Assembly: GCA_030268105.1 (NCBI GenBank) | Contig: BSDZ01000016.1 | Span: 2,611,501-2,675,500, forward strand | DNA from: Volvox africanus | Lineage: Eukaryota; Chlorophyta; Chlorophyceae; Chlamydomonadales; Volvocaceae | Reading direction: 5' to 3' | DNA: 64,000 bases | Shown here: piece after piece, positions 23,301 through 36,217 of the stretch | Layout of the letters: each line of letters starts with the position of its first letter | Numbering within the stretch: position 1 is the first letter of the stretch | Made by a program: the position numbers and the translations under genes | The notes under the pieces: model-generated | Databases searched by the model: none | What the model was told of the DNA's origin: nothing | Seen by the model: the letters and a program-made list of their open reading frames with translations, nothing else

Positions 23301-26300
23301 ACCCAAACACATGCACATATGCAGAGACGATGCGTGAGGGCAATATATTGCGTGCGCGCATGTCTACAAGTGTGTAACGAAAACCCAACGACAAATGAAT
23401 GGTTTGTCTTATGCTTTACCTCATCTGCTGAGGCCCGTTGATACCCTCCTGTGTAATTACACCTGGACTATGATTGCTTTGTGCCCTTCTTACTTCAGGA
23501 AGAGTGGAGTTCACAGATGACTCATCAATGACAGCTGTGACCTCTAGCACGTATTTGCCGGGCCAGCCCAATATTTCGAGGGCAGTCCAGGAAGCCTCGC
23601 CATTGATGGTTACAATCTTCAAAGAAATCCCCTCGGAGCGAAGGATAGCATCCGTCGAGTCTGGATGAATGCTTAGACTAACGGAGAAGGTCGGTGTATC
23701 TGCATGCACAGGACAAAGTCCGCATGAAGAACAGCAACAGCAAGGAATGAGCAAAGATGGGTGAAGCGTGAAGATACCACTACCGGTGAATAAAACTGCT
23801 GGCAGCGGCAGAAACTCAAAGACATGATTGGAATCATCCCACAGGCCATCTTAACCAAGGGTCGTGATCATTCAAAGAGGCCCTTTATACGGCCGTAATA
23901 TTCTCTTGCCTACATCGTACATACGATCCTACACACACACATGTGGCACATGATGCCATACAACACACTAATGCCTAGTGTCTAGTGCTATGCATACGAA
24001 ACCCGCTGCTGCTCGTAAGTAAATGCATCTTAAAGTCAGGATGATACTGCTAGAACCTGAAGCGACCACTCATATGTCTTACAATATTTTTCGATAGTTA
24101 TGTGAAAAAGATGCTGCTATCTCAATCTCGAATATGCAAATAAAAATAATAAAAATAAAAATAATAGGCAAGGTTAAGTAGTAATACGTGAGGAATAATA
24201 TAAAACGCACCGACAAATACTGGCTGGTCAAGTCCATCATACAGCTGCACACCCAGATCGAAGAAGGTGTTCGGCTTGACGACCAGTGCCTTTATATCCT
24301 CTGCATCAAATGTCGAATAGCCCGCGCTCCTAAGGACTTGAACGCCTTTCGTGGGCACAAGTAACACGCCGCCAAATGAGATGAGGCGCATGTGCGTAGC
24401 GGGCACAGCCAATGCCATGGCTGCACCATGTTGGCCGGAGCTATTTCCGCAGGTACTGAGCATGCGCTTCAGGAAGGGAGGCAGGTTTGCGTTGCCTCCA
24501 TTATTTGTTTCTGCAGCTGGATTGGGAGCTGGCGGCGGCACGTGCTGCAGATACTCCTGTTGAGTCTTGTTTATAAGGTCACCATTAATACTCCTGCTGC
24601 CCGTCGCTGCACAGTTCACAAGTAAGGCTGACGCATTGAGATCTCGCATCCAGATCAGGGGTAACTTGCTGCTCGAATTCTGTAATGAGGAGAATGAACA
24701 AGGTGATGATCATGACGATGATGATAAGGAAAAGGAGGAAGAGGGGAAGAACAAGTTGCAAGTAAGGACATCGATGTGCATACATCTGTATGCCTGTAGG
24801 TACTGGTGAGGGTGCTCAAACTTATAAGCCCTTATAAGCCCTAAAACCCTAAGTTAACCCTAAGTTAACCAAAAGCAAGTGATGATCTCCGTTCGATTCC
24901 CACTCTATCCCGCACGCCAGGTAAGCTGCGAGCCATTGCGCCATGCCCGTGTATGTAGTGCCAACCAACTGTTACCAGTCTTGCGCGCAAGTTCCATGCA
25001 TGCATGCACGCTGGGCCGCCCAGGACTCCCGTACGACACAGAAAATTGCGTATGACTATATCTAAGAATGAATAACATTCCAATGCACGACCAGCTAACC
25101 ACCTGGCATATACATACACTTGACCTAGAGATGGCCTTCGTTCCAACTACTGCTACACCATAAACGACAAGCACACGTTCTCAACACGCTACCTGTTGCG
25201 GTGTCGTTGCCGAGAGCAGCTTCGTCTCAGACAGCATCAGCAAGGAACATTGTTCTCGTGCAGAACGGCTCAGCGTTCTTACTTCTTGTACCAAATCCGT
25301 GGCCACAATCATAGCTACCTTTTCCACAGCTGTCTTGTCTGTGGTGTCAGAAACCCTGGTCGCATTAAGTGTAGCCCAGGCACAGGCCTGGGTTGTGGCA
25401 AGGACAGTGCCGACGTTCGCATAGTTTCCAGGACCCGCAGTGCTGTTGCTTACAGCCACTCCCACGTGCCCGCTGATGAAAATAGCGCCGCCATGGCCTG
25501 GGTAGGACTGGAGGTTGCTTGAAGCAGCAGTAGCTGTTGAGGGTGATGATGATGGTGAGGGGGTCTCGGAGGACGCCGCCCCATCCTTTATAATGAGTTG
25601 TCCGAAGTCTGCCGAAGCCATGTTGCGATCGAAGTCCACGAGGCTCAAGATTGCTACCGAATTGTCAACGGTACCACCGGTGGCATTACCGGAAGTATAA
25701 GTACCAACTTCTCCCGATGATTGCATCGACCGCCGCTGACCCAATGCATCATTAATAACGCCACTGTCGATAGCAGGTACTGTGTTACCAACGATATGGA
25801 TCCCTCCACCCGTCGAGGCTCGGTTCTGAATGAAGTCGCCAAGCGTCATTACAAAGATAGCACACTTGTCGTTGAAGATGCCTCCTCCAGCAAATGCCGC
25901 AATGTTATTAGCAATGCTGCAGTTGAAGAGGTTGAGCAGGTTGCAATTAACTACCGCAATCGCACCTCCAGACCTCGAGACCGTGTTGTTCGCAAGTGTG
26001 CTTCCCAAAACAAGGATGGAGGTCTCGTTGTATGCGTATATGCCACCACCGTCTTGGGCATTGTTGCCAGTTATCGAAGAATCGGAGACATTTAGACTCA
26101 CGAGGCTACAAGGTTGAGGTTCCATGGTGCCAGGTAAGGACACGTTAGCAGTGTTGTTGCTGAAGGTTATGTCATCAGCATTGACAACCATAATCGCCCC
26201 GCCATACGACCCCGCGGAGTTGCCGGACCAGACGCTTCCGTTGCCAACCAACAGCTGCCCACCGCACTTCGTCGTACTGTAAGCACCGCCTCCTTCCAGC

Positions 26301-29300
26301 TGCGCTGTATTGTCAAGGACACTACAATTGCTGACCCGCATTACGCAAGCCCTTGTGAGGCTCACATAGAACCCTCCACCAAGGATAGCGCGATTAAGGC
26401 CGAACTTGCTTTGCTCGAGCAGGGCCAGTACGTTCTGCTTATCGGCAGTCATGTAGACAGCTCCTCCGTTTAATATGCCCTGGTTGTCCCTTAAATTACA
26501 ATTCAAAAGATGAACACGGGCGTGCGAAGGATTAAAAGCTGCGATGCCGTTGACAGGGGGTGGAGGCGCTGGAGGTGGTGGCGGCCGCGGCGGTGCTGGA
26601 GGTGGTGAGGGCGGCCTCGGAGATGGTGGCAGCAGTCCGGATACGTTATTCTTTGAAGGTGTTACAACAGAAGCAGTCGAAGTACCAGAGAGGAGGAGAT
26701 AATCGAGAGCAATACCACCACCGAAATTGGCCGTGTTGCGCTGCAATGTACAGCTCCACAGCAGGAAAGATGACCCCTTGACTCCTGAGTTAAAGATGCC
26801 TCCACCTCGCGTGGCAGAGTTCTCCTCAAACGTGCCGTTCAACAACACGGCAACTGCCCAGGTCCTGGTCAGCCTCGCAGACAGACCACCACCAGCAGTT
26901 CCCGCATCATTGTGCATGAAATTAGTTCCACGTACGATAGCTGCGAACTGGCCAAAGCTGCTTGCACACACAAGCATGATGCCCCCACCCTGCACCTGTG
27001 CCTGGTTCCGCATCAAGTCACAGTCGATTATCACAGCCGCGGTTGCGTTGACCTCCAAGAATGCTGCGCCACCATTTGTTGCCATGTTCCCCTCGAAGCT
27101 CGTGTGCGTCAGAACTAGCCAGGGTTGCTGCAACGGTTTGCTGGTATCTATGTTTTGAAGTGCTTCGACTGATGGCTGCACTGACGAAGTGTTATCTAGC
27201 CATGGCAGCACGAATATATCGCCACTCGTAATCATGCCAGGAGATGACGACAGCACATAATTATCGCGTAAGCCCCCGGCAAGAGATGGGGTTGGCAGCG
27301 GTAAGACTGTTGTTGCATTAGGCGGCATTCTGCTGTCCCTGATGGATTGATGTAGGATCATATCCAAGTAAGCCGACAGGGCATAGTCCATAAACGCCAG
27401 ACCGCCTCCATCCAACGTCGCACTATTGTTGTAGAATGTGCTGTTGATAATCTTGGCAGCGCAGTGTGTAACTAGCAAGCCGCCACCATAACCGCCTGTC
27501 GCCAAATTGCCAGTTAGAGTGACACCCTCGAGACGGATCCCGCATGACTGGCTGCCCCGGGGCCAGCAGCTAAGGTTCTGACTGTCGTCCATATCCGTCG
27601 TGACACAGTTTGAGGCGTCGTCATACATGACATAGGCGGACTGGTTAGAGCTCAGCGTTCCAGCATCAACGTTGGAGAAGGGAAAAGGCTCTGCCCAAAT
27701 GAAGAGGGCCCCACCATTGCCCCTAAGAGGACTGATATCCTTGACGGAGAGGAACCGTTTCATGTTGTCTCCCGCCGTGTTCGTGGTGAAGGTGGAGTTC
27801 TTGATGTTGATGCGGGCGCCAAGGAGGACAGACGCAAGTCGCTGCTCATCGGCAATAAATGGCGTAATTGAAAGGAAGGCCAGAGCTCCGCCGGCACCAT
27901 AGTGTGCCCAATTGTCATTCCATGACGTGTCAGTGATGAAGATGTAGAGCACTTGGCCCTTTTGGAGCTGTGTGCGGAGAGTGTCGTTGTAGATGTTACT
28001 CATCATGATCCGAAGGTCGAATGCAATGGCACCGCCATCTTTCATCGCGGAGTTCCCAGAAATATTAGTCCGAATGATATTGAAGTAGAAAGGTCCATTA
28101 GATGGAAGATGATATTTCGACAAATCTGCGGCTGTTGGGTCATCCACTTCACTTTTGGAGGTCGTCGTTATGTCGTCAGGCGCCATCTGCATGTGCGGGA
28201 CATACGTGCGTGTGTATGCATACATACATACATATCATGGGTGGAAAATGCACACATCATGAAGGAATGTTGGCATATCACACATTTTCGCCAGCAACAG
28301 CAGCAGCAAGAACAGCAGCAGAGCAAGCGCTCATATAAATTGGGCTTAATAACAGATCATGTATTTTGAAGTCAAGAGTATTATGGGGCTGTACACATAC
28401 AGCAGCTAGCGCGGGAGCATTCATGCATGGTGAATGAGATGAACCCCTGACGACAGCAAGAACCGCTTCATCATGCAGGAGCAGGATGTACGACCGGATT
28501 CATGGGGGGCAACCAACGTGGTTACCTCACGCACTGGTCAGACAGTATGGAGTAGTTATCTCACGGGTCAGACAGAATATGAGCGATATACTGCCAAGAG
28601 TGAGACAGGGTAATGCTCTCTGCTGCTGGACGAGTGAGTGAGTGCAGCGGCAGAGGGCCATATCCTGTCTAAGGAGAGCGGCGGCGGCCGTCCCCAAACA
28701 CGTCACCCTGATGGCATATTGTCAAGTGTATGCGCACGCAATAATGATACAAACTTGCTTGCAAGCAAGCAAGCAGCCTTTCCATGTGGTCTGCATCTAT
28801 CTTCTTATAGTCTATCCGTACTTCCTCAACATCCATCATGCGCACACCCGCAGAATATTGGCTCTGATTGGTCCCAATATCTAGGAGGAATACATTTATT
28901 AGATTAATGGTGGGCGCTGTGTATGCAACAAATACGCAGCAGTTTTCCTGGTATGCGGATCATATGTATATGCATATACAATCGGGTTCATTACGGCGGA
29001 AGGTAGTTGCTGATGACGTATGCATCTGTCATGTCTAGCAAGGTAGCAAGTACGGCAAGATGCCGATACCTATAAATAGAGCCTAGTAGAATCACCTCAA
29101 GACTCAAGAAGCCTCCTTGAGCGAACTTGACTGAGTTGTTGTACACCAGGGCATCACCTATCGAAAAGCTCTGGAACATGGACCGGAGGGCTAGCGCTCC
29201 CCCGGTAATCATCGCTCTGTTGTGGGAGATGGTGCTGTTAGAAAAGATGATCTGACCCACAGTGCCTGCCATATACAGGGCGCCTCCAGATGTACGAGCT

Positions 29301-32300
29301 TGGTTGCCGTCCATATGGCTGTTGTCACACAATTCGAATCTCTCAAGGCTTAAGAAGGGTTGTCCGATTTGATCTGGAAAATAAACAGCACCACCGCTGC
29401 CACCCATGTTCTCACTCAACCCACTGTTATGGCACACCGTGAAGTTTACAAAGCCATTATCCGCGTAGACCGCACCCCCGTAGCCGTCACCAAAAGCCAC
29501 TTTGTTGCCGCAGACACAGGAGCCGTTTGTGATTGTGAAGCTGTTGACTCTGGTCTTTCCGAAGTACATTGCGCCAGAATAGGACCCAATGTTCGAAGCG
29601 CTGGCTGAGTTGTTGCAAATGCAGCTCTCATCGGAAACCTCCACCAGGTCAGTGACCATATACGCCCCATCACCAATAGGCAAGTCTGGTGACAAACCGA
29701 CCCCAATAGCAGCACCGCCCTGTGTAGCGAAATTCCGTGACATCTTGCTGCCCTTTTTCACCACCAGCTTCTGCAGCCCGCCACCAATGAAGACACCGCC
29801 GCCTCGCGCTGCCATGTGCGAAGCGATGTTGCCCGAGATGCTGCTCCAGTCCATGACGGTAACATTGGGGCAGTCCAGGGTAACCATGATGCCTCCGCCA
29901 TCCGGTTTCTGTACATCTACATCTCCACCAGTGGCCGAGTTATTGTCAATTCTGCTGCCTTCCAAGACTTGGATACCACCTGGAATACCGCGTGCTATAA
30001 ACACGCCGCCCCCGGCACCCGCAGTGTTGTTGCTTATGGAGCTGTTTTGCCGAACAACAAGGGTGTCGAGATCGCCATCCACGCGCAAAGCCCCTCCGGA
30101 ACCAGGACGTCTCGTCGCCGCCGTGCCAATAAGCATATTATTGTCCATACTGCTGCCATTCAAAAGCACGAACTGCTTCAAGCTGACGTCTTGTAGGTAG
30201 AAAGCACCGCCACCGTTGGATACCAATCCAACATCCACATCCACCGTATTGTGGTCGACGTGGGAGTTGTCCTCCACCGAAATGCTGTTCACATCAGCAT
30301 CCCGAATACAAAAAGCGCCGCCATTTTCGAAGGCACGGTTCCCAGATACATTGCTGCCACGCAAGATGGAGATGTTCGTGATGCCCTTCTCAAAATAGAA
30401 TGCTCCGCCAGAAAGGTCAGCTGAGTTGGCGGAGACACTGCTGGTGCCTTCAACCACCAGCGACTCAATCAAAGGCCCTATGTAGAATGCACCACCATTC
30501 CCAAAGGAGCCGGCAGTGTTGTTGTCAATTCTACTGGATTGTGTGACGTGCAGGAGGTCCAGAGAGGTGCGCACGTTGATAAAGACAGCGCCCCCGTGCT
30601 TCGCAGCCTTATTGTGTGTGAAGTTGCTGCCGGAAATGTTGAAGACGTCCTGAAAAATGCATGATGGTGGGTAACGAAAGAAGGCTCGTTCATCCGGTTG
30701 ATTCGGGCGAAGTATTAATTGAGGTCGTGTGTATTTGTGTTCGTATGTATGTGTCATTCGCCAGGGTTGCAGGAGACATGTAATAGTACGGAACAAAATT
30801 ACTTTGTCGTGTATCGTACATGTATACGTATGCATGTAATCGTTGGGAATGGTATAAACTGGACAAACTGGCTGGATGCCTCATGATAGCGAAGAACGAG
30901 CAAAGTGCTGGGGTAAGGTGCCGACACGACTGGTAGCTAGGGGGTTTCACTCAACGCATGCGTTTGTGATGATGCTTTCATGTTTGCATGATGAATCCCT
31001 GCATTTGTGCATTTGTGCATTTGTGCATTTGGGCATGCATGGGACTTTGTACTAGCTAGTTGAGTAGATACAAGACTACTTGTCCTTGCACAAAGCCCTA
31101 GGCACTAATGAATCGCACAAACCGAGAAACCTGCGCCGAGCGCACAATAAGAAAAGACGGAAAGCTTTGAATCCCCCTTACCATATGCAGCAGATTTCCG
31201 TCTCTTGTAACAAATGACACTGCAGACCCGAAACCGCCTTCAATGTCGTACATGGTCGTACCAAAGACTTCCACACTCCCCAGCAACGCATCAGCATCTA
31301 TAGCGTAGAAGACGACACAGCCGAACCCGAATCCCTCAGATCCGTCATCTTCGATGCAGTCGCCCTTCGTGATGCTGTTATTCATGAAGGCCGAGTTGCT
31401 GATTCGAAAAAAAGCCGCTTCAGAGAGAGCTTCGTTGCCACTGTCCACGTCCGTGCTGGTGAGACCGAACCAGAGGCACGCAAAGTCCGTGGCTCCTTTC
31501 ACGTTGACGCAAGTTAGTTGGTCCACAATTGCGCCTCGCACTCCGCCAAAATAAAGAGCACCGACAGTGCGGCCCTCGCAGTCATCGTCAATTGAGAGGT
31601 TCTTGCCTTGGAGGTCCCGTACAGTCACGTTTACGAGCGTGACATACTTGCAGTTGGGGCAGCGAATTAGCGGTTGGTACGACAGTGGTGCTCCTTGGAT
31701 AACTGAGTCCCGAAGCTCCAGGTGTTCAATTTGGTCGGTGAAGGTAATGCCCCAGTCCTTGTCATCCCATGATTCGACAAAGCATTCAGCGCCAACCATC
31801 AAGGGAAATGGTGGCGGCGTGACGCTGGGTGGAATAAGGGGCGGGGAGATTGGGGAGGTGGGGGACAATGCATCAAAGCTGTCGGTCGACCCTTCTGACG
31901 CTGGCAGGGAGACCGTAGAATGCGTTTCTCGCCATGCACCACCACCAGCTCCTGTACGACTGACAGACGGCAAGGTGGCTGCGGTACCGGAGAGGTAAAT
32001 GGGGGAGGGAGTGGCCCAACGGTAGGATGGCGGCGGCACAGGGGCCCCGACATACGAGGGCGGGTAGGACGGGGCGTCACTGTACGAAGGGGACAGTGGG
32101 AAAACAGGATATGGCGGCGGGCTGCCGGCATTGGACGTCGGACTACTTGGTGGGGATCCGCATTTGCCATCTGCAGGTGGTGCGTACCGCATTAACTGCT
32201 CGCCGAGACCGATGGTCACCCGCGTCTGTGAGTGGCCGGTGCTGTTGCACTGGATCCGGAAAAACGCGGGCATCCAGGCGCCTGTGTTGATTGAGGTGGT

Positions 32301-32432
32301 GCTCTTGGGCTCGCCGGTTAATGTGATGGAGCAGACCACCGTCGCGCCAGGTAAGATAGACTCCGCCGCGTACACAGAGGATGACCACTGGAGCACACCT
32401 GCAGCGTACGGCGGACGCGACACAATTCGCAA
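17322..32432 (-). CDS. Gene A: giant Pmp-repeat membrane protein (beta-helix ectodomain, Cys-rich region, multi-pass membrane module)
   Basis: About 12 minus-strand exons give about 3,240 residues: 32432 (start unsure)-31182, 30649-29096, 28186-25193, 24679-24211, 23699-23420, 23248-22274, 21805-21561, 21349-20191, 19821-19607, 19237-19153, 18740-18510 and 17600-17322 (TGA). Phases agree at every junction except between 23420 (phase 2) and 23248 (phase 0), where the true site is unresolved. Order of parts: Pro/Ser-rich N-terminal region; over 30 GGAI/GGGI-type Pmp repeats with many N-glycosylation sites; a jelly-roll-like stretch around SFSVSLSI-type sequence; Cys-rich [17 protein letters not shown] and [18 protein letters not shown]; then about nine membrane segments with a long Ser/Pro/Thr-rich loop (exon 21349-20191). 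This is a known protist and algal architecture of unknown function; sensing or adhesion at the plasma membrane is inference. No signal peptide was found, so one or more 5' exons are probably missing. Confidence 0.75.
17986..18017. repeat. (CA)n microsatellite in last intron of gene A
   Basis: About 14 CA units with one interruption (CACGCACACAC). Confidence 0.9.
18962..19043. repeat. 33-bp inverted repeat (foldback) in gene A intron
   Basis: Two arms of about 33 bases beginning GAATTCCATAAGCTTAGGCG are complementary with about two mismatches and are separated by a loop of about 15 bases. A shorter partly matching piece (AGGCGCCTGCTGCCCAACC) follows near 19098. The element sits in the intron between exons 19237-19153 and 18740-18510. 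It may be a small MITE or foldback element, or a structured intron. Confidence 0.75.
22272..22273 (-). promoter_or_regulatory. Putative GC (non-GT) 5' splice site of gene A
   Basis: The exon end AAG is followed by GCGAGTACG. In gene B the homologous exon ends AAG followed by GTGTGG, and in both genes the next exon starts ACGCTCATCACCC in phase 0. No GT donor within the next 15 bases keeps this phase, so a GC-AG intron is the simplest reading. GC-AG introns are a known minor class handled by the standard spliceosome. Confidence 0.55.
22274..23248 (-). other. Cys-rich juxtamembrane exon of gene A with first transmembrane segment
   Basis: This exon of 325 codons holds about 20 cysteines in two clusters, resembling the GCC2/GCC3 and EGF-like juxtamembrane modules of protist receptors, followed by one hydrophobic segment [20 protein letters not shown]. 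Gene B has an intact homologue at 48416-47376. The exon ends TTGAAG and is followed by GCGAGT, not GT; see the separate splice-site entry. Confidence 0.75.
24818..24868. repeat. Short telomere-like CCCTAAAA/CCCTAAG stretch
   Basis: CCCTTATAAGCCCTAAAACCCTAAG is followed by TTAACCCTAAG. Two units resemble the green-algal telomere repeat (CCCTAAAA in Chlamydomonas, CCCTAAA in plants), but the array is degenerate and short. It lies in the intron of gene A upstream of exon 24679-24211. Confidence 0.4.
25193..30649 (-). other. Pmp-repeat beta-helix ectodomain of gene A (exons 30649-29096 and 28186-25193)
   Basis: The two exons code 518 and 998 residues. I count about 15 and 19 GG[AG]-hydrophobic motifs respectively (for example GGAVFIN, GGAFYIG, GGGIMVT; then GGAIAFD, GGGIFNS, GGAIFIS), each followed or preceded by N.S/N.T and short polar turns. 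This is the repeat of chlamydial polymorphic outer membrane proteins (FxxN and GGAI), which fold as a right-handed beta-helix. Midway through the second exon (about 26540-26650) the solenoid is broken by a run of PPSPRPPSPPPAPPRPPPP type, an HRGP-like linker. The join between the two exons is phase 0 (donor after 29096, acceptor before 28186). Confidence 0.8.
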
Positions 32433-34427
32433 ACAGAGGTTGCGTGATAGGGCATGTCGTACACAACAACGCAGCCGTCCTATTGTTCGTCAATGAATTT
32501 GACGTTCCGGATGCGCACAAGCTTGGTTCATGTTTCACAACCAGCAACATTGGGATGTTGCGAACTAGGTGATGCGGAATTTGAGGTCCTTGAAGGTCCC
32601 CGAAATCGGTGTCTGTGATATATGATATGTGCGCGTAGCAGTGTGTAAGGCGCAAGTGCAGACGAATTCAGTGTCCAATACTTATTCTGAGATCGTGTGG
32701 TCGCACAATACGAATTGTTTTGGGATTGTGATCTACCTCGATACACCAATAGAAAGGAAAATCTCCCAAGCACAACTTGCTTTCCCAGTCCACTTCAAGG
32801 CATTCTACGCATCCTAGCCTACCCCTGTAAGTTCCAACAGAGACAGGAAGTGCAAACTTGCGTATATTACGGCAGCAAGTAGCTGTCTAAACGGGTCTAT
32901 TGGCAGCGGCGTAGAAGCTTACGAACACCCCAACTCCGCCAGCAACAGAGGTTGATTGGTCAACATTTCAAGGTCATGACACCAGAATATGATGTATTGA
33001 CAAAATTGTTCAAGCCCAGCAGAAGTGCAGCCTACCGGTACAAACACGAAGGAAACAAGTTCGAAAAGGACTAAAAAAGGTTCATATCTGAACCATTCTC
33101 ACATCATTAAGCAAGGGAAAGCGATGGGAGTGAGGGCTCCGCAGCGCTATAACTACCCCTCAGTAGCCAAACATATTAACCATCCAAATAAGGAAAAACA
33201 AAGCAAAATATTCAACCTTACCACTTAACAACACGACGATCCAAAATGATTGAAGTAGCCGGTCCTGTCTCCATCCCATGGTGCATGGATTGACGTTGAA
33301 CTCGCCAAGATGAATAATAAGCTTCTTAGTGGAAAGCGTGGGTTTTACCTTAAACTTAATAGGCATCGACTGATCAGACTGCCTTGCGGCGGCAGTTTAA
33401 CGTCATAGTAAACAATGACTATTCTTTCAGGGAGCCGGCATCTGAAATCATATTGTCAGATACATACTTCATTTCGGGGTGACGGCTTTTCAATTATTAT
33501 TTCGCATAAATGAATAGATAAAAATTTGTACCAGACGACTTTTGGCAGACCTGTACGGCGGAGTAGAAATGTGATGAATGGAAATTGATTTATTAAAATT
33601 TATTTATATAAGGGCATAGTGTAGCTGGAAAAAAATCTCAAATTTTCATGTTTGCAAGCACGGGCACACGCGTTTCAGACCACGGACACTACGGGCTCTT
33701 GTGTGGTGTGCCAGCTTTGTTGACATGCAATTTCAAGTTGTTTTATTTCGGAAACGTCTGGATTACAACAGCCTTTGTTTCGTAATGTGCCTTTATTCTG
33801 CTGCAGGCAAAGCTCTTCCCCTACGGAAGGCTAATCAAAGTTGCCTGATAATAAGGATACCTCATATTAAACCGTTTAGAATTTACCTCATTTAACAATG
33901 CTGCGCATGGGTATGCCGTTAGCTTCCGCCCGCCCGCCAGCTGAGAAAGACAAAGGTGACGGGCTCGCCGTTCAACTTGCTCCTTATAAAGAATCCCTTA
34001 AGCTTGGGAACTACGATCATGTAAGGCATAAGGAAGCCTCCAACACATCTACCCCTGAGCTTGCACGCCTCCAACACATCTAGCCCTGAACCGAGCACAC
34101 GCAAATTGATGGAATTGCCTTCCATTAAAGTAGTATGAAGGTAAGGCGGCTTGTAGGGTTTTAGAGTACCGCGATGGAGAAGTCGTTTCCTGCCTTGTGC
34201 GCTGAAATGGAGTTCTTAGGCGGCGGCTTACCCTCACCACATCCGATTAGGGCTCATATGATCACCTGCGTATTGGGGGGGCGCCGGGCCATCCATGCTT
34301 GAATGCAGGTACATAACGACCTCTTATCCAGGTGGATAGGTAGGTAAGTACCATTCATAGGTAGGTACCATTCAACATTGTAATTTGCTGAAATGCTCGG
34401 AGTTATGCTTATATCTATATCCGATTA
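32433..34427. other. No supported gene; possible 5' exons of gene A
   Basis: AT-rich sequence with no recognisable coding region. Because gene A has no visible signal peptide, missing 5' exons are expected here on the minus strand. Fragments such as LVRIRNVKFIDEQ near 32510 look protein-like but meet an in-frame stop, and I could not chain them. Confidence 0.4.
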
Positions 34428-35180
34428 TTAAGGGTCGTACGGTCTGCGGGACTTGGCAACTAGGTGCACCAACTCCGCAACCCCCAGCTCAAGGTCTTTG
34501 TGATACAACTCACCGGCATGGAGGACAGGCAAGGGAAGGCCAGTGTACGGAAGACGTCCTCCTGAGGAGGGATCCACAAAATTATTGAGCCGCAACTTCC
34601 CACAGTCATGCCCATGTTGGGAAGTAGTCCACAGGTACAGGATGATGACGGCATCTCGTAATCAGGTCAGCTTCTCCATGAGTTTGGTGGCTTCTTTGAT
34701 TTTGCTGCAAAGGTGATCAAGCAGGTGATTGTGTTTGTCCTCAGTCATCGGCACCGCAGAAAGCTCCACAGTTCCGGCTTTAGCGGAAGTCTTTCAATTC
34801 TTCTGAGTCACAGGGATCGCCGTCATTAGTGACCAGTTGGCAGGGACCAGTGCGGCCCAGATGCCTAAAGAGCCCAGATAGCAGCGAAAGGTGGTTGTAT
34901 AGGGTGTTAGCGCTGGGCAGTTTGGTGGTACTCACACGCTTATGGTGTGCTTGTAACCAGTGCCCGGATAGGTAAACCAAGAGACCATCGGAACTGCAGT
35001 TGGTAAGGTCACTGCCCACTGGCCTGAGCTTGCTTGGTGCGGCTTGAGTCAGCTAAGGCCCGGCTGGCTATCTGTGTGGGATCCCGCAGGTTGGTCTCGT
35101 AACTTGCGTCTGTGGCCTAAGGAGTCATGACAGCGGTCGCATCCTGCACAAAGGCTTGTACTTAGCGATAGAGGAGCTCT
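34428..35180 (-). pseudogene. Decayed tyrosine-recombinase mobile element (Crypton/DIRS-like integrase fragment)
   Basis: Read on the minus strand from about 35180, the sequence gives RALADSSRTKQAQ, then LLVYLSGHWLQAHH, then ANTLYNHLSLLSGLFRHLGR and GDPCDSEELKDF. This is the N-terminal, SAM-like core-binding half seen in algal tyrosine recombinases. After a stop and a frame change at about 34780, it continues SAVPMTEDKHNHLLDHL and, past one in-frame TGA, LRDAVIILYLWTTSQHGHDC, which resembles the start of the catalytic domain. The motif normally reads with R-G at the site where this copy has H-G, so the first catalytic Arg seems lost. The C-terminal half with the remaining catalytic residues and the Tyr is absent. 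It is a dead, truncated copy. Assignment to Crypton or DIRS cannot be settled without the C-terminus. Confidence 0.6.
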
Positions 35181-35518
35181 CGTACACTGAGCTTATGGGC
35201 CTGCGGTAAGTAGTTGATCAGCAATAATCCAAGCAAATGGAGGTGGGGGATTTTATGCCTTACCGTGGGTAGAGGGTTGATTGGCGAGGGCTTTTCCCTT
35301 GTGTGTGTCTAGGAGCGTGTCCCGCGGGAGGGCTGTTCGCAGCTAAAACATGTTAATTACATTTTTGTGTGTTCGGGCACGACTGTTATGGCACGACTAA
35401 TATGCTCCTGGACTTCCAGGTTCTACCCCAACCGAGAGCAGGTCAAAGACCCTAAAGCTAAGGGCAGGGTGCCCCCATGTCGATGGACAGTGACGACCCC
35501 AATTAAAGTGACCTGCGA

Positions 35519-35728
35519 GCTGACCAGTAGCGGAGTTGACGCCTTAATTGATTCGGCAGATTCCGCTGGATGCTGGTGGTGGGTGCTGAACCTGGGAAAA
35601 CCACTGATTTCGGAGAAGTCGGCATGGGAGACTGGATGAGGGTGCCCCAAAACACCGGGGAAGGTAGGGACTGCCAGGTTAGTGGCCACGGGTGATGTAG
35701 CCCCCTATCCTACACACATATTAAGAGT
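35519..35728 (+). repeat. Dispersed repeat R1, copy a
   Basis: About 210 bases, including GCTGGATGCTGGTGGTGGGT and GTGGCCACGGGTGA, recur with many substitutions at 46336-46560 in the same orientation. It lies just upstream (in minus-strand terms) of the tyrosine-recombinase remnant, so it may belong to that element or to an independent one. No coding content was recognised. Confidence 0.7.
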
Positions 35729-36217
35729 TCACAAGCCACTGTCCAGGGGTACAGGTTGGCCAAGACGCAAAAAGCCTACCGGGACAAATTAGGTGAGATC
35801 ATGGATAGGGGCATAAGGATGCAGGAATTATGGGTAGGTGATGATACTTTGATATCAAAGCAAGATGAGCAGAACTTTATCGAACCGGAATATCGTGATC
35901 TGGTTAACTCCCCGGAAAATGTATTTGCCGTAAATCTTACGGTCTGCATGTGGTACCTATGGCACAGGTAAACGTCTAAAATCTGGCATATTTACGCCTG
36001 GAATTAAGTTAAGGCGAGGCTCGGACACGCCGAAAGGCTGGAGTGCCCAAAGACTCATATTTGCATTTCGTTCTTTGTCACTAAGACCCCACCCTTGAGG
36101 AGCTTCAACTTCAGCAAATCGCGGTAACATTCAACTGCAAAGTTGAGCCCTTGTAAGATAGTACAATTTACATACACATCCTGAACGAATAACATTTTAA
36201 CATAGCCGCTCAGGATA

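Noticed and set aside
24818..24868. Interstitial telomere
   Set aside because: Only two telomere-like units, both degenerate; not enough to claim a former chromosome end.
24885..24905. CGTTCGATTCCCAC, resembling a tRNA B-box
   Set aside because: No other tRNA part around it; short motif, likely chance or an old SINE trace.
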